Positions 53,500 through 61,806 of a DNA stretch of 64,000 nucleotides are shown here, one piece after another; within the stretch, counting starts at the first letter, position 1, and every line of letters begins with the position of its first letter. The notes under the pieces were generated by a model. That model saw only the letters and a program-made list of their open reading frames with translations, was not told where the DNA came from and did no database searches. Source of the DNA: Nocardioides faecalis (GTDB lineage: Bacteria; Actinomycetota; Actinomycetes; Propionibacteriales; Nocardioidaceae); contig NZ_CP074406.1 in the NCBI RefSeq assembly GCF_018388425.1, positions 3,472,001 through 3,536,000 of the forward strand. The letters are read 5' to 3'. The position numbers were made by a program, and so were the translations under genes.

Positions 53500-55044
53500 T
53501 TGACGACAGCACGATCGACGCTCTGGCTGGCTCTGGCCATCGGGGTCCTGATGCTCTACCCGTACCCGGTCAGCATGTTGGTGGCCGGCGGCGGGACGGC
53601 CTCGGCCCACGCGATCGCGGGTCACCTGTGCATCCTGCAGGCCGATCTCATGCTGCTGCTGGCGGGCTTCGTCATGGCACTGGGGTCGCGGATGCTCGGC
53701 GACCTGGCCCTCGGCGACCCGCTCGTCGACCGCGTCGCCGCTGTCGCCGTCCTGCTCGCCGTGCAGGACCTTCCGCTCACCGCGCTCGCCATCGTCGTTC
53801 CCGAGCACGAGGGCTACGCGTACCGGCTGACCATCACCCACCTGCTGACAGTCGTCGTCGTGTTGGTGATGACCGTGCGGATGCGCCGAGCGCCGCGTCC
53901 CTACCGCAGCCCCCTCCTGGTCGGGCTCCTGCTCGGCCTGGTGACGCTCGCGCCCCAGCTGCTCCTGGTCGCGGTCGGCGGACCGACCTTCCTCGACGTG
54001 CGCATGCCGGCCGACCTGGTCGTGCTGTTCGTGAGCACCGCGCTCGTGCTCGGGCTCGCCGTTCAGCTGATCTCCTCGGACCTGCCGCTCTGGGCGGCGT
54101 GGCGGTTGTCGGGCGCGGTCCTGGCGCTGTACGCAGGGCGGGTCTGGGCGACCGTGACGGAGGCGTCCCAGCCACCGCCGGTGACGGTGGTGGCGATCGT
54201 GTTCTTCAGCGCCCTGCTGGCCACGACCGTCATCGGGTTGCTCCGCCGTGCCCTCGCGGAGGTCGACGGTCGCCTCGCCGTCCTGGTGCACCGCACCGCG
54301 GACGCGGAAGCCACCGTCCAGCATGACCGTGAGGTCGCGCACGAGGTCCGGGCGGCCGTCGCCGGCGTCGTTGCCGGGGCGCAGCTGCTCGCCAACGACC
54401 AGGTCTCCCCGGGCCCCCGGAAGACCGCGCTGCTGCGGATGATCGAGACGGAGGCGGCCCGGCTCAACCGCAGCCTGTCCGCGGAGAGCCCGGGAACGCC
54501 GTCCGAGGTCGACGTCGACGCCGTGATCGAGCCCCTGGTGGTGGCCCACGAGGCGCGTGGGCACGTGGTCTGCTGGAACCGCACCGGGCACCGCACCATC
54601 GGACACCCCGACGCCGTGGCCGAGGTGCTGAGCATCCTGCTCAGCAACGCCGACCGGCACGCCCGGGGCGCCGGCACCACGATCGTGGTGACCCGCCGGG
54701 ACACGATGGTGGAGATCCGGGTCGCGGACCAGGGTCCGGGCCTGGACCCCGTGGCTCGTGCCCATCTCTTCGAGTGGGGTGCGCGGGGCAGCACGTCGCA
54801 GGGCGAGGGGATCGGGCTGCAGCGAGCCCACCGGGTGATGCTGGAGGAGGGAGGCACCCTCACCCTGGCCTCCTCCGACGAGCTCTCCGGCACCACGTTC
54901 GTGCTCCGGCTGCCCTGCGCCGCCGTCCGCACCGAGCGGCCCTTGCGGGACGAGGGGCAGCCGCCGGAGCCCCACGTACAGGCGCCCGCCAGCGTGCGAC
55001 CCGACCTGAGCCGCGCCGCCGCGGCGCGCGGGGTGGCCTCATGA
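53500..55044 (+). CDS. Membrane sensor histidine kinase
   Basis: A 514-residue kinase. About eight hydrophobic segments occupy residues 5-255 (STLWLALAIGVLMLYPYPVS through TVVAIVFFSALLATTVIGLL). The phosphoacceptor region is DREVAHEVRAAVAGVVAG and the ATPase has LSILLSNADRHARG (N-box), VADQGPGLDP and GEGIGLQRAHRVMLEEGG. The start is a TTG at 53500 with GGGAGAG four bases upstream. It overlaps the response regulator gene by ATGA, so they form a pair. The multi-membrane sensor has no extracytoplasmic domain, suggesting it senses the membrane or lipid-linked intermediates of polysaccharide synthesis. Confidence 0.88.
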   Translation: MTTARSTLWLALAIGVLMLYPYPVSMLVAGGGTASAHAIAGHLCILQADLMLLLAGFVMALGSRMLGDLALGDPLVDRVAAVAVLLAVQDLPLTALAIVVPEHEGYAYRLTITHLLTVVVVLVMTVRMRRAPRPYRSPLLVGLLLGLVTLAPQLLLVAVGGPTFLDVRMPADLVVLFVSTALVLGLAVQLISSDLPLWAAWRLSGAVLALYAGRVWATVTEASQPPPVTVVAIVFFSALLATTVIGLLRRALAEVDGRLAVLVHRTADAEATVQHDREVAHEVRAAVAGVVAGAQLLANDQVSPGPRKTALLRMIETEAARLNRSLSAESPGTPSEVDVDAVIEPLVVAHEARGHVVCWNRTGHRTIGHPDAVAEVLSILLSNADRHARGAGTTIVVTRRDTMVEIRVADQGPGLDPVARAHLFEWGARGSTSQGEGIGLQRAHRVMLEEGGTLTLASSDELSGTTFVLRLPCAAVRTERPLRDEGQPPEPHVQAPASVRPDLSRAAAARGVAS

Positions 55045-55724
55045 GCACCAGCCGACCCTCCTCCCAGATCACGATCATCGACGACCACGCTCTCTTCGCG
55101 GAGTCGCTCGCGCTCACCTTCGAGACCGAGGGATACCCGGTGCGTCGGATCGACCTGACCCGGCCGGGGACGACCCTGGCGACGGTGCTCGCCGCGACGC
55201 TGCGCAGCTCGCCCCGGGTCGTCATCCTCGACCTCGACCTCGGCGCCCTCGGCGACGGGGGCCGGCTGATCCAGCCCCTGGCCGCGGCCGGGACCTCGGT
55301 GCTGGTGATCACCGGCAGCAACGACCAGGGGCGCTGGGGACGCTGCCTGGACGCCGGCGCCAAGCACGTGATGCTCAAGTCCCGTCCCCTCCACGAGGTC
55401 GTGGCCGTCGTACGACGTGCCCGGGACGGGCTGCCCCTGATGCCGCCCGCGGACCGGCTCTCCCTGATCGAGCTGGCCAGACGCGACCACTCGGAGGTGC
55501 GCGACATCCGCAACCGACTGGAGCGCCTCACCCAGCGGGAGATGGAGATCCTGGGGATGCTGATGAACGGCTCCCAGGTCCGCGAGATCGCCCGCACCGG
55601 CGTCGTCTCCGAGGCGACCGTGCGCACCCAGGTCAAGGCGATCCTCGCCAAGCTCGAGACCAACTCGCAGCTCGCCGCCGTCGGCGCGGCGTTCAAGGCG
55701 GGCTGGCGACCGCCCTCGGCCTGA
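55041..55724 (+). CDS. LuxR-type response regulator, partner of the upstream kinase
   Basis: A 227-residue regulator. The receiver domain has TIIDDHALF (acid pair near 13), the phospho-acceptor Asp in VVILDLDLGAL near 62 and Lys in VMLKSR. The HTH begins LTQREMEILGMLMNGSQVRE and includes VSEATVRTQVKAILAKLETN. It is similar over its HTH half to the regulator at 34964 on the other side of the locus. The start overlaps the kinase stop. It probably controls polysaccharide genes through dyads such as those at 39652, 47606 and 53351; this is inference. Confidence 0.92.
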   Translation: MSTSRPSSQITIIDDHALFAESLALTFETEGYPVRRIDLTRPGTTLATVLAATLRSSPRVVILDLDLGALGDGGRLIQPLAAAGTSVLVITGSNDQGRWGRCLDAGAKHVMLKSRPLHEVVAVVRRARDGLPLMPPADRLSLIELARRDHSEVRDIRNRLERLTQREMEILGMLMNGSQVREIARTGVVSEATVRTQVKAILAKLETNSQLAAVGAAFKAGWRPPSA

Positions 55725-55746
55725 GCGGCTCCGGCAGGACGACGAG

Positions 55747-55772
55747 ACCCCGCGGCGAGCAGGCCGCGGGGT
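55747..55772 (+). terminator. Strong hairpin terminator after the response regulator
   Basis: A perfect 10-bp stem, ACCCCGCGGC at 55747-55756 with its complement at 55763-55772, encloses a six-base loop and is followed by TCG. An outer pairing (CGGCAGGACG/CGTCCTGCCC) extends the structure. It lies 23 bases after the stop. Confidence 0.8.
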
Positions 55773-55900
55773 TCGCGGGCGGTGCGTCCTGCCCGGGGCC
55801 TCGGGACGATGCGGCTCTTTGCCGTAATTGAGGCATGCCTGTGCCGGTGGCGGACTCCTAGGGTCAGGACACTTCACCCGTCAGATTCGGGAGCCGGTTC

Positions 55901-56347
55901 ATGCGTCTGTTGCTCGTCTCCTCCTCCGGAGGACACCTCGCTCAGCTCATGGCGCTGCGCCCGTGGTGGGAGAAGCACGAGCGGCACTGGGTCACGTTCG
56001 ACACCCCCGACGCCGTCGCCAAGCTCGAGGGCGAGGACGTCACGTGGGCTCACCACCCCACCACCCGCAACGTGAAGAACCTGCTGCGCAACTCGGTCCA
56101 AGCACGCGGGGTGCTCGCGTCGTTCCGCCCGAACCTGGTGCTCTCGACCGGAGCCGCCGTCGCGGTCCCCTACTTCTGGCTGTCCCGCCGCGCGACACCG
56201 ACGGTGTACCTGGAGGTCTACGACCGGGTCCGCAGCCGCACCCTGACCGGCCGCCTGTGCCGCCCGGTGGCCGACCTGTTCCTGGTGCAATGGCCCGAGC
56301 AGCAACGGCTCTACCGCTCGTCCGTCGTGATCGGAGGCCTGTGGTGA
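55901..56347 (+). CDS. Alg14-like (PssD/EpsE-type) glycosyltransferase subunit
   Basis: A 148-residue protein starting MRLLLVSSSGGHLAQLMALR, the typical Alg14-family opening with the Gly-rich GGH loop. It contains NVKNLLRNSVQARGVLASFR and VYLEVYDRVRSRT. Alg14-type proteins anchor and activate the Alg13-type catalytic partner; here the partner is the next gene, with which it overlaps as GTGA. The pair adds a sugar (usually GlcNAc, GlcA or Gal type) to a lipid-linked intermediate. GGGAGCC is six bases before the ATG. Confidence 0.9.
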   Translation: MRLLLVSSSGGHLAQLMALRPWWEKHERHWVTFDTPDAVAKLEGEDVTWAHHPTTRNVKNLLRNSVQARGVLASFRPNLVLSTGAAVAVPYFWLSRRATPTVYLEVYDRVRSRTLTGRLCRPVADLFLVQWPEQQRLYRSSVVIGGLW

Positions 56348-56841
56348 GCGTGGGTCCCCTGGTCGCGGTCTTCCTCGGCACCGACCACCACCGCTTCGAC
56401 CGCCTGCTCGGCTGGGCCCGACAGCTGGAGCTCCAGGGCACCGCGCACTTCCTGGTCCAGCACGGCTACACGCCGCTGCCGGGGGGACTGATGGGCGAGA
56501 GCATGTTCGACCAGCGCGCGATGGCCGACGTCCTCGACCACGCCGCAGCCGTCGTGACGCACGGCGGTCCCGGGTCGATCATGGACGCCCGGGAGCACGG
56601 CCACCTCCCCGTCGTGGTGCCTCGCGACCCGCGCTGGGGCGAGCACGTCGACGGCCACCAGCTCGACTTCGCCCGGCACCTGGAGCACACCGGCACCGTG
56701 CGGACGGCGTACGACCTCCCCACGTTCTGCGCGCGCCTCGACGAGGCCGTGCACGCCGGCCGCGGACCGGCGACCGGCAGCACCCCCACCCGCACCATCG
56801 ACCGCTTCGAGGCCCTGGTCGAGGAGCTCGTCCGCCGATGA
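56344..56841 (+). CDS. Alg13-like (PssE-type) glycosyltransferase catalytic subunit
   Basis: A 165-residue protein of the GT1/Alg13 C-terminal type. It begins VGPLVAVFLGTDHHRFDRLL, has THGGPGSIMDAREHGHLPVV, the nucleotide-sugar binding motif of the MurG-like superfamily, and ends LEELVRR. The GTG at 56344 overlaps the Alg14-like stop. The two-gene split is common in exopolysaccharide loci (PssD/PssE). It overlaps the priming transferase as ATGA. Confidence 0.9.
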   Translation: MSVGPLVAVFLGTDHHRFDRLLGWARQLELQGTAHFLVQHGYTPLPGGLMGESMFDQRAMADVLDHAAAVVTHGGPGSIMDAREHGHLPVVVPRDPRWGEHVDGHQLDFARHLEHTGTVRTAYDLPTFCARLDEAVHAGRGPATGSTPTRTIDRFEALVEELVRR

Positions 56842-58346
56842 CGGTCATCCAGGCCAGGCCGCCGGCCACCCTCACCCACCCTCGGAGCACCGCTCCCGCA
56901 CCGACGCGCCCGCGCCGTCTCGGCGTGACGCTGGTGCTGGTGGTGGCCGACCTCGCGGCGGCGCTGCTGGTCTGCTTCGTCGGCGGCCGGTTGTCCGGGG
57001 TCGACACGCTGGCACTGCAGGCCCCGGTGGTCGCCCTGGCCTGGCTGGGCGGGCTCGCGCTGGTCGGCGAGTACCGCCAGTTCGGCTCGCTGGGCACACG
57101 TACGCGTCGCCTGCTCGTGGTCGCGCTCGCCATGCCCACCGGGCTGCTGCTGCTCGCCGAGGTCGTCGGTGTGAAGGTCGCCGGTGTCCCGGTCGCGGTG
57201 GCCGCCCTGACCTGCGCCGCGGTGGGTTGCACCGCGCGGGGCTCCTTGGAGGTGGCGGTGCGCCGCGGGGCCCGCTTGCGCGGGCTGACGCACCGGGTGG
57301 TGCTGGTCGGTCCCGCCCACGTCCTGCCCGGGGTGGCGGAGCGGCTCGCGCAGCACTCCCACCGCTTCCGGGTGGTGGCCAGCTGCCCGATCACGGTGCC
57401 CAGCACCCCTCCTACGCCGACCGCCGGGTCCAGTGCTGCTGCGGTGGACACCGACCCGGCCGGCCCCCCGCCCGCCGGCGACGACGGCGGGGAGGGCGAG
57501 GCGGGCGATCCCGAGATCGAGGCCTGTCGCCGTACCGTCGCCGGGCACGACGCGGACACCGTCGTGCTGGTGCCCGACCCGGTCTGGGACCCGCTGCGGA
57601 TGCGGCGGCTGCGGTGGGCGCTGGAGGACGACGTGGTCCGGACCTTCGCCTGGACCGGCCTGTGGCGCGCCCCCGCCGGGCGCACCCACCTCGACATCAC
57701 CGAGGACCTGCCGATGCTGCACGTCTCGGCTCCCCGGCGCCTGGGCCCGACCCGGGCGGTGAAGTCGCTGATCGACCGCGCCGTCGCCGCCGCGGCACTG
57801 CTGCTCACGGCGCCGCTGCTGCTGACGATCGTGCTGGCCATCCGGGTGAACTCGCGTGGTCCGGTGATCTACCGGCAGCAGCGGGTCGGCCGGGACGGAC
57901 GGACGTTCGCGATCTGGAAGTTCCGCACCATGTACGCCGACGCCGACGCCCACCTCGGCGTGCTGGTCACGCAGAACCAGGGCGCCGGGCCGCTGTTCAA
58001 GATGCGCCACGACCCGCGCACCACCAGGGTCGGAAGGCTGCTGCGCCGGACCTCGCTGGACGAGCTGCCCCAGCTGGTCAACGTGCTGCGCGGCCAGATG
58101 TCGCTGGTGGGCCCCCGCCCGGCGTTGCCCGCCGAGGTGAGCAGGTACCACAGCGACGTACGACGCCGGCTGACCGTGCCGCCCGGGATGACCGGCCTGT
58201 GGCAGGTCTCCGGGCGCTCGGACCTGACCTGGGCGGAGTCGGTGCACCTCGACCTGACCTACGTGGACAACTGGTCGCTGCTGCTGGACCTGCAGATCAT
58301 GGCCCGCACCTTCGGCGCCGTGGTGCGGGGCCGGGGCGCCTACTAG
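56838..58346 (+). CDS. Polyprenyl glycosylphosphotransferase (priming sugar transferase)
   Basis: A 502-residue membrane enzyme. Four hydrophobic segments lie in residues 28-135, a divergent CoA-binding-like cytoplasmic part follows, and the catalytic C-terminal domain (275-502) has the signature KSLIDRAVAAAALLLTAPLL, GPVIYRQQRVGRDGRTF, WKFRTMYADAD, then RLLRRTSLDELPQLVNVLRG and VGPRPALP with the GMTGLWQVSGRSDL tail. It transfers sugar-1-phosphate from a nucleotide sugar to undecaprenyl phosphate, the first step of repeat-unit assembly. A Pro/Gly/Asp-rich linker (about 195-230) is unusual. It is coupled to the Alg13-like gene. Confidence 0.93.
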   Translation: MTVIQARPPATLTHPRSTAPAPTRPRRLGVTLVLVVADLAAALLVCFVGGRLSGVDTLALQAPVVALAWLGGLALVGEYRQFGSLGTRTRRLLVVALAMPTGLLLLAEVVGVKVAGVPVAVAALTCAAVGCTARGSLEVAVRRGARLRGLTHRVVLVGPAHVLPGVAERLAQHSHRFRVVASCPITVPSTPPTPTAGSSAAAVDTDPAGPPPAGDDGGEGEAGDPEIEACRRTVAGHDADTVVLVPDPVWDPLRMRRLRWALEDDVVRTFAWTGLWRAPAGRTHLDITEDLPMLHVSAPRRLGPTRAVKSLIDRAVAAAALLLTAPLLLTIVLAIRVNSRGPVIYRQQRVGRDGRTFAIWKFRTMYADADAHLGVLVTQNQGAGPLFKMRHDPRTTRVGRLLRRTSLDELPQLVNVLRGQMSLVGPRPALPAEVSRYHSDVRRRLTVPPGMTGLWQVSGRSDLTWAESVHLDLTYVDNWSLLLDLQIMARTFGAVVRGRGAY

Positions 58347-58367
58347 CCCAGTCGGCTGACCGAGACA

Positions 58368-58383
58368 TTACTTGTCGGTAGCA
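58368..58383 (+). promoter_or_regulatory. Operator-like element upstream of the crotonase gene
   Basis: TTACTTGTCGGTAGCA ends seven bases before the ATG at 58391. A matching element (12 of 16 positions) lies upstream of the acyl-CoA dehydrogenase at 63714-63729 on the other strand. Inner symmetry is TACT-N4-GGTA, close to TACT-N4-AGTA. Probably the site of a shared fatty-acid regulator. Confidence 0.5.
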
Positions 58384-58390
58384 TCGGCGC

Positions 58391-59185
58391 ATGAGCAACG
58401 TGACCCGCACCGTTTCCGACGGCATCGCCCACGTCCGGCTCGACCGGCCCGACAAGCTCAACGCGCTCACCCTCGACATCCTCGAGGACCTGGTGGCGGT
58501 CGCCCACGAGCTGCGCCGGGACAAGGACCTGCGCGCCGTGGTCGTCAGCGGCGAGGGTGACGCCTTCTGCGCCGGGCTCGACTTCGCCTCGGTGCTGAGC
58601 AGCCCGGCCGGCATCGCGAAGGCCTTCGTGCCGCGGCCCTGGCGCGGCACCAACACTTTCCAGGAGGCGCCCTGGGCGTTCCGCCGGATCCCCGTGCCGG
58701 TGATCGCCGCGGTGCACGGCCACTGCCTGGGCGGCGGCCTGCAGATCGCGCTCGCCGCCGACTTCCGGATCGCCACCCCGGACTCGCGCTGGTCGGTGCT
58801 CGAGGGCAAGTGGGGGCTGATCCCGGACATGTCCGGCATCCAGGCCCTCTCCGAGCTGGTCGGCATCGACCAGGCCAAGCTGCTCACCATGACCGCCGAG
58901 GTGTTCGACGGCAGCCGGGCAGCCGAGCTCGGCCTGGTCACCCGCCTCGAGGCCGACCCGCTGGCCGGCGCGATGCGTCTGGCCGAGGAGCTGGCGGGCA
59001 AGTCGCCCGACGCGCTGGCCGCCGCCAAGCGGCTGTTCAACGGCACCTGGCACGCCCCCGCCCGGCGCACCTTCTCCCGCGAGCGCATCGAGCAGGCGAT
59101 CCTGCTCGCCGCCCGGAACACCAAGGTCGCCCGGCAGGCGGCGTTCAAGAAGAGCGAGCCGGTCTACGGGCCACGCGTGCGCTGA
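58391..59185 (+). CDS. Enoyl-CoA hydratase/isomerase-family protein
   Basis: A 264-residue crotonase. The oxyanion-hole segments are AFCAGLDFASVL near residue 60 and HGHCLGGGLQIALAADFRIA near 112. The first catalytic position is Gln in GGGLQIAL rather than the hydratase Glu, whereas the second has Glu in SVLEGKWGL, and Asp follows in IPDMSG. That pattern fits an isomerase or dienoyl-CoA isomerase-like member more than a hydratase. It stands alone and is convergent with the SDR gene 22 bases away. An operator-like element shared with the acyl-CoA dehydrogenase lies in its promoter. Confidence 0.88.
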   Translation: MSNVTRTVSDGIAHVRLDRPDKLNALTLDILEDLVAVAHELRRDKDLRAVVVSGEGDAFCAGLDFASVLSSPAGIAKAFVPRPWRGTNTFQEAPWAFRRIPVPVIAAVHGHCLGGGLQIALAADFRIATPDSRWSVLEGKWGLIPDMSGIQALSELVGIDQAKLLTMTAEVFDGSRAAELGLVTRLEADPLAGAMRLAEELAGKSPDALAAAKRLFNGTWHAPARRTFSRERIEQAILLAARNTKVARQAAFKKSEPVYGPRVR

Positions 59186-59206
59186 GCCGCAGCCCGGCCA
59201 CCCTCC

Positions 59207-60130
59207 CTACGGGTAGGTGAGGTCCACGGTCCGCTCGCTGAGGTCCCACAGCCGCTGGGCCGCAGCCTCGTCCTGGGCCAGCTTGCTGCGGCCGACCACG
59301 CGGGGCGGGCCGGCCATCTGCCCCCGCCTGCCGGGCCCCACGAAGGTGTCGCCGGGCAGGTCCTCGGTGACCGCCATCAGCGTGGGCCAGGCACCCGCGG
59401 CGGCAGGCTGGGAGACCGCGCGGATGGTGCCGTCGAGGATCGAGGCGATGCCACCGCGGGAGCGGCCGTACTGACCGTTGGCGGCCAGGTGGGTGCCCGC
59501 GAAGCCCGGATGGGCGGCCAGGGCGCGCACCGGCAGCTCCTTCTCCCGCAGCCGTCGGTCGAGCTCGGTGGTGAAGAGCAGGTTCGCCAGCTTGGTCTGG
59601 CCGTAGACCCGCCACCGCTGGTAACGGCCGGACTCCTCGCTTGGCTCGGCCAGCGGTGCCCGGCCGGCGATGTTGTGCATCAGCGACGACACCGTCACCA
59701 CCCGGCCGTCGCCACTGGCCACCAGCTGCGGCAACAGCAGGCCGGTGAGCAGGAACGGCCCGAAGTGGTTGGTCGCCATCTGCAGCTCCAGGCCGTCCGC
59801 GGTCCGGGAGTACGGCGTCGCCATCACGCCGGCGTTGTTCACCAGCACGTCGATGGGGCCCAGCTGCTCGGCAGCGGCCGCGGCGGCGCGGACCGAGGCG
59901 AGGCTGGCGAGGTCCAGGTGCACTGCGTCGAGCTGGGCGTCGGGCACCTCCGCGCGGATCGCCTGCGCGGTCTCCTCGACCTTGGCGGGGGTGCGTCCAC
60001 CGAGCACCACCCGCGCTCCGCGGCGAGCCAGCTCGAGGGCGGTGTGGTGCCCCAGACCGCCGAGGGTGGGGCCGGTGACCACGATCGTGCGGCCGGACTG
60101 GTCGGGAAGGTCGGCGACGTTCCAGGTCAA
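59207..60130 (-). CDS. Short-chain dehydrogenase/reductase (retinol-dehydrogenase-like)
   Basis: A 307-residue SDR. The nucleotide loop reads TGPTLGGLGHHTALELARRG, one residue longer than the usual TGxxxGxG. NNAGVM and the catalytic YGQTK follow. The C-terminal tail is long and ends ERTVDLTYP, as in the protochlorophyllide/retinol type. I chose the TTG at 60130, with TGGAGG five bases upstream; the longer upstream frame is not protein-like. A 14-nt direct repeat separates it from the next gene. The substrate is unknown. Confidence 0.86.
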   Translation of the reverse strand: MTWNVADLPDQSGRTIVVTGPTLGGLGHHTALELARRGARVVLGGRTPAKVEETAQAIRAEVPDAQLDAVHLDLASLASVRAAAAAAEQLGPIDVLVNNAGVMATPYSRTADGLELQMATNHFGPFLLTGLLLPQLVASGDGRVVTVSSLMHNIAGRAPLAEPSEESGRYQRWRVYGQTKLANLLFTTELDRRLREKELPVRALAAHPGFAGTHLAANGQYGRSRGGIASILDGTIRAVSQPAAAGAWPTLMAVTEDLPGDTFVGPGRRGQMAGPPRVVGRSKLAQDEAAAQRLWDLSERTVDLTYP

Positions 60131-60160
60131 GGGGTCCTCCAGGGACTCGACGGTGGGCGT

Positions 60161-60188
60161 GGCGGTGGGGCTCAGGCGGTGGGGCTCA
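60161..60188. repeat. 14-nt direct tandem duplication
   Basis: GGCGGTGGGGCTCA occurs twice in tandem at 60161-60174 and 60175-60188. The second copy contains the stop codon of the gene that ends at 60186. It looks like a recent duplication that created extra spacing before the SDR start. Confidence 0.7.
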
Positions 60189-61001
60189 GGGAGTGGTGGC
60201 CAGCCGGGCGACGATCTGCTCCGCCAGCGCGGTGTCCCCCCTCGAAACGACGGAGCCCTGCGCGACGGCACGCCGTCCGCCCGCGAGCACGATGAACGTC
60301 TCGCGGTCCATGGCGAGAGCCACCGTGGGTGCGGCGGGGACGTCCTCGAGCCGGCGCGCCCGTCCGTCCTCACCGACCTGCACCGCGACCGGTGCGCTGC
60401 CGGCGACCTCGAGGACCGCGGTGGTGCCCGCCGGCGGCGAGACCCGCTTGCCCACGACGAACCCGAAGCCCTCCGCCAGGTAGTCCGCGGCGTGCTGGGC
60501 CCCCGGCGTGTCCATGCCGCCGGGCCGGCCGACGGCGCGGCGGATGTCCTGCTCGTGCATCCACACGTCCAAGGGCCGGTTGCGTAGCAGGGTGCGCTGG
60601 TTCCAGCCGATCGCACCGAACAGGCCGGGGGCCGGGCTCGCGCCGTCGGTGGGCGGCGCGGCGCGCAGCTGCTCGCGTCGCTCGTTCGTGCGCCGGCGGA
60701 TCTCGGCGACGATCTCGTCCGGGGTGTGGTCGCGCCGAGTGAGCACGCCGATCTCGGTGAACTGCCCCATCGGGCCGGTGATGTGCGGCGCGTCGGGCAC
60801 CTCGGCGGTCTCCTCGGGCCCGCCGGCGAGCAGCGACTCCAGGTGCGCGATGTGGGCCGCCACGGCACGCACGTCCCAGCCGGGCAGGTCCGTGGGACGC
60901 TGCCAGTGCGCCGGCTCGAGCTCATCCAGCAGCGCGAGCAGGTCGCCGACCGACCTCCACCAGGTGTCGACGTGGACGGTCAGCTCCTCGGCGTCGCTCA
61001 T
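60186..61001 (-). CDS. Mycothiol-dependent maleylpyruvate isomerase-family protein
   Basis: A 271-residue protein with the DinB-like MDMPI_N bundle. DWWRSV-like VDTWWRSVGDLLALLDEL starts the bundle, with metal-ligand histidines in GWDVRAVAAHIAHLES and DVWMHEQDIRRAV. The C-terminal part (180-271) is of the SCP2/MDMPI_C type. Members use mycothiol or act as metal-dependent transferases in actinobacteria. The gene is upstream of the SDR and on the same strand, so the two may be co-transcribed. Confidence 0.86.
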   Translation of the reverse strand: MSDAEELTVHVDTWWRSVGDLLALLDELEPAHWQRPTDLPGWDVRAVAAHIAHLESLLAGGPEETAEVPDAPHITGPMGQFTEIGVLTRRDHTPDEIVAEIRRRTNERREQLRAAPPTDGASPAPGLFGAIGWNQRTLLRNRPLDVWMHEQDIRRAVGRPGGMDTPGAQHAADYLAEGFGFVVGKRVSPPAGTTAVLEVAGSAPVAVQVGEDGRARRLEDVPAAPTVALAMDRETFIVLAGGRRAVAQGSVVSRGDTALAEQIVARLATTP

Positions 61002-61022
61002 GGCGCGATGCTAGCGACGGGC

Positions 61023-61703
61023 TCAGTACGAGGCGGCGACCTCGACCCGCTCGGCACCGCCGACCCGCTTGTTGCCGTCGCAGTCCAGCTCCTCGGTGTT
61101 GCCGTGGGAGATGGTGCCGTCGGACCTGCACCTGACCTCGCCGATCTCCACGTCGTCGGCACCGATGAACGTGAAGCTCAAGGAGACCGACTCGCTGGAC
61201 TCGTCGTCACGCTCGTTGGTGCCGCGCAGGCCGGCGATGCTGTCCCCGTCGTACTCGTTCTGCGGTGCCTCGAGGCGCCAACCGGCGGCGTAGGAGACGC
61301 CGTCGATCTCGAACTCCTCACCGATCTCGACCTCGATCGGGTTGTCCCGGCCGCCGGGGCGGTTGGTGTCGAACTCGGAGATGGACTCGTCGACCGCGTC
61401 ACTCACGTTCTTGATGCCCAGCACCACGAGCGTGACCGTGCCGCCGCAGACCAGCAGGATCGCCAGCACGACGGCGCCGACGACGATGGTGACCGTCCGG
61501 CCACTCTTGCCGCTGCCCGGCGGCGGGGAGTACGGCGACTGGGCGGGGCCGGCAGGCGGGTACACGGGTCCCGCTTGCGGCCACTGCTGCGCCGGTTGCC
61601 CGGATGCGCCGTACGGCGAGGGCCCCGGGGCGCCGTACGGCGAGGGCGGGGGCTGGGCCGGGTTGTGCGGCGCGCGCTGGGTGGGGTCCTCGGGCGTGGT
61701 CAC
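61023..61703 (-). CDS. Proline-rich membrane protein with DUF4352-like extracytoplasmic domain
   Basis: A 226-residue protein. The first 60 residues are Pro/Gly/Gln-rich (PQPPPSPYGAPGPSPYGA), one TM follows (TVTIVVGAVVLAILLVCGGT at about 69-88), and the outside domain of about 125 residues is beta-rich (NPIEVEIGEEFEIDGVSYAA, SLSFTFIGADDVEIGEVRC). This Pro-rich/TM/DUF4352-type layout is common in actinobacterial envelope proteins of unknown function. The start is at 61703. Its role is unknown. Confidence 0.8.
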   Translation of the reverse strand: MTTPEDPTQRAPHNPAQPPPSPYGAPGPSPYGASGQPAQQWPQAGPVYPPAGPAQSPYSPPPGSGKSGRTVTIVVGAVVLAILLVCGGTVTLVVLGIKNVSDAVDESISEFDTNRPGGRDNPIEVEIGEEFEIDGVSYAAGWRLEAPQNEYDGDSIAGLRGTNERDDESSESVSLSFTFIGADDVEIGEVRCRSDGTISHGNTEELDCDGNKRVGGAERVEVAASY

Positions 61704-61754
61704 GCCCGCTGTTCTACCCCACTACCCCCGGCGGCAATCCGGCGCCCGGACGCG

Positions 61755-61789
61755 ACGACGGCCGCCCCGCGGTGCGGGACGGCCGTCGT
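61755..61789 (-). terminator. Hairpin terminator after the acyl-CoA dehydrogenase
   Basis: A 10-bp perfect stem, ACGACGGCCG at 61755-61764 with its complement at 61780-61789, continues inward with CCCGC/GCGGG. It lies 18 bases after the end of the dehydrogenase gene (61807). Confidence 0.7.
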
Positions 61790-61806
61790 AGGTGGCTCGA
61801 GGAGGC

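Noticed and set aside
53335..54975. Long minus-strand frame over the sensor kinase
   Set aside because: Antisense to a gene with full kinase motifs; low-complexity composition.
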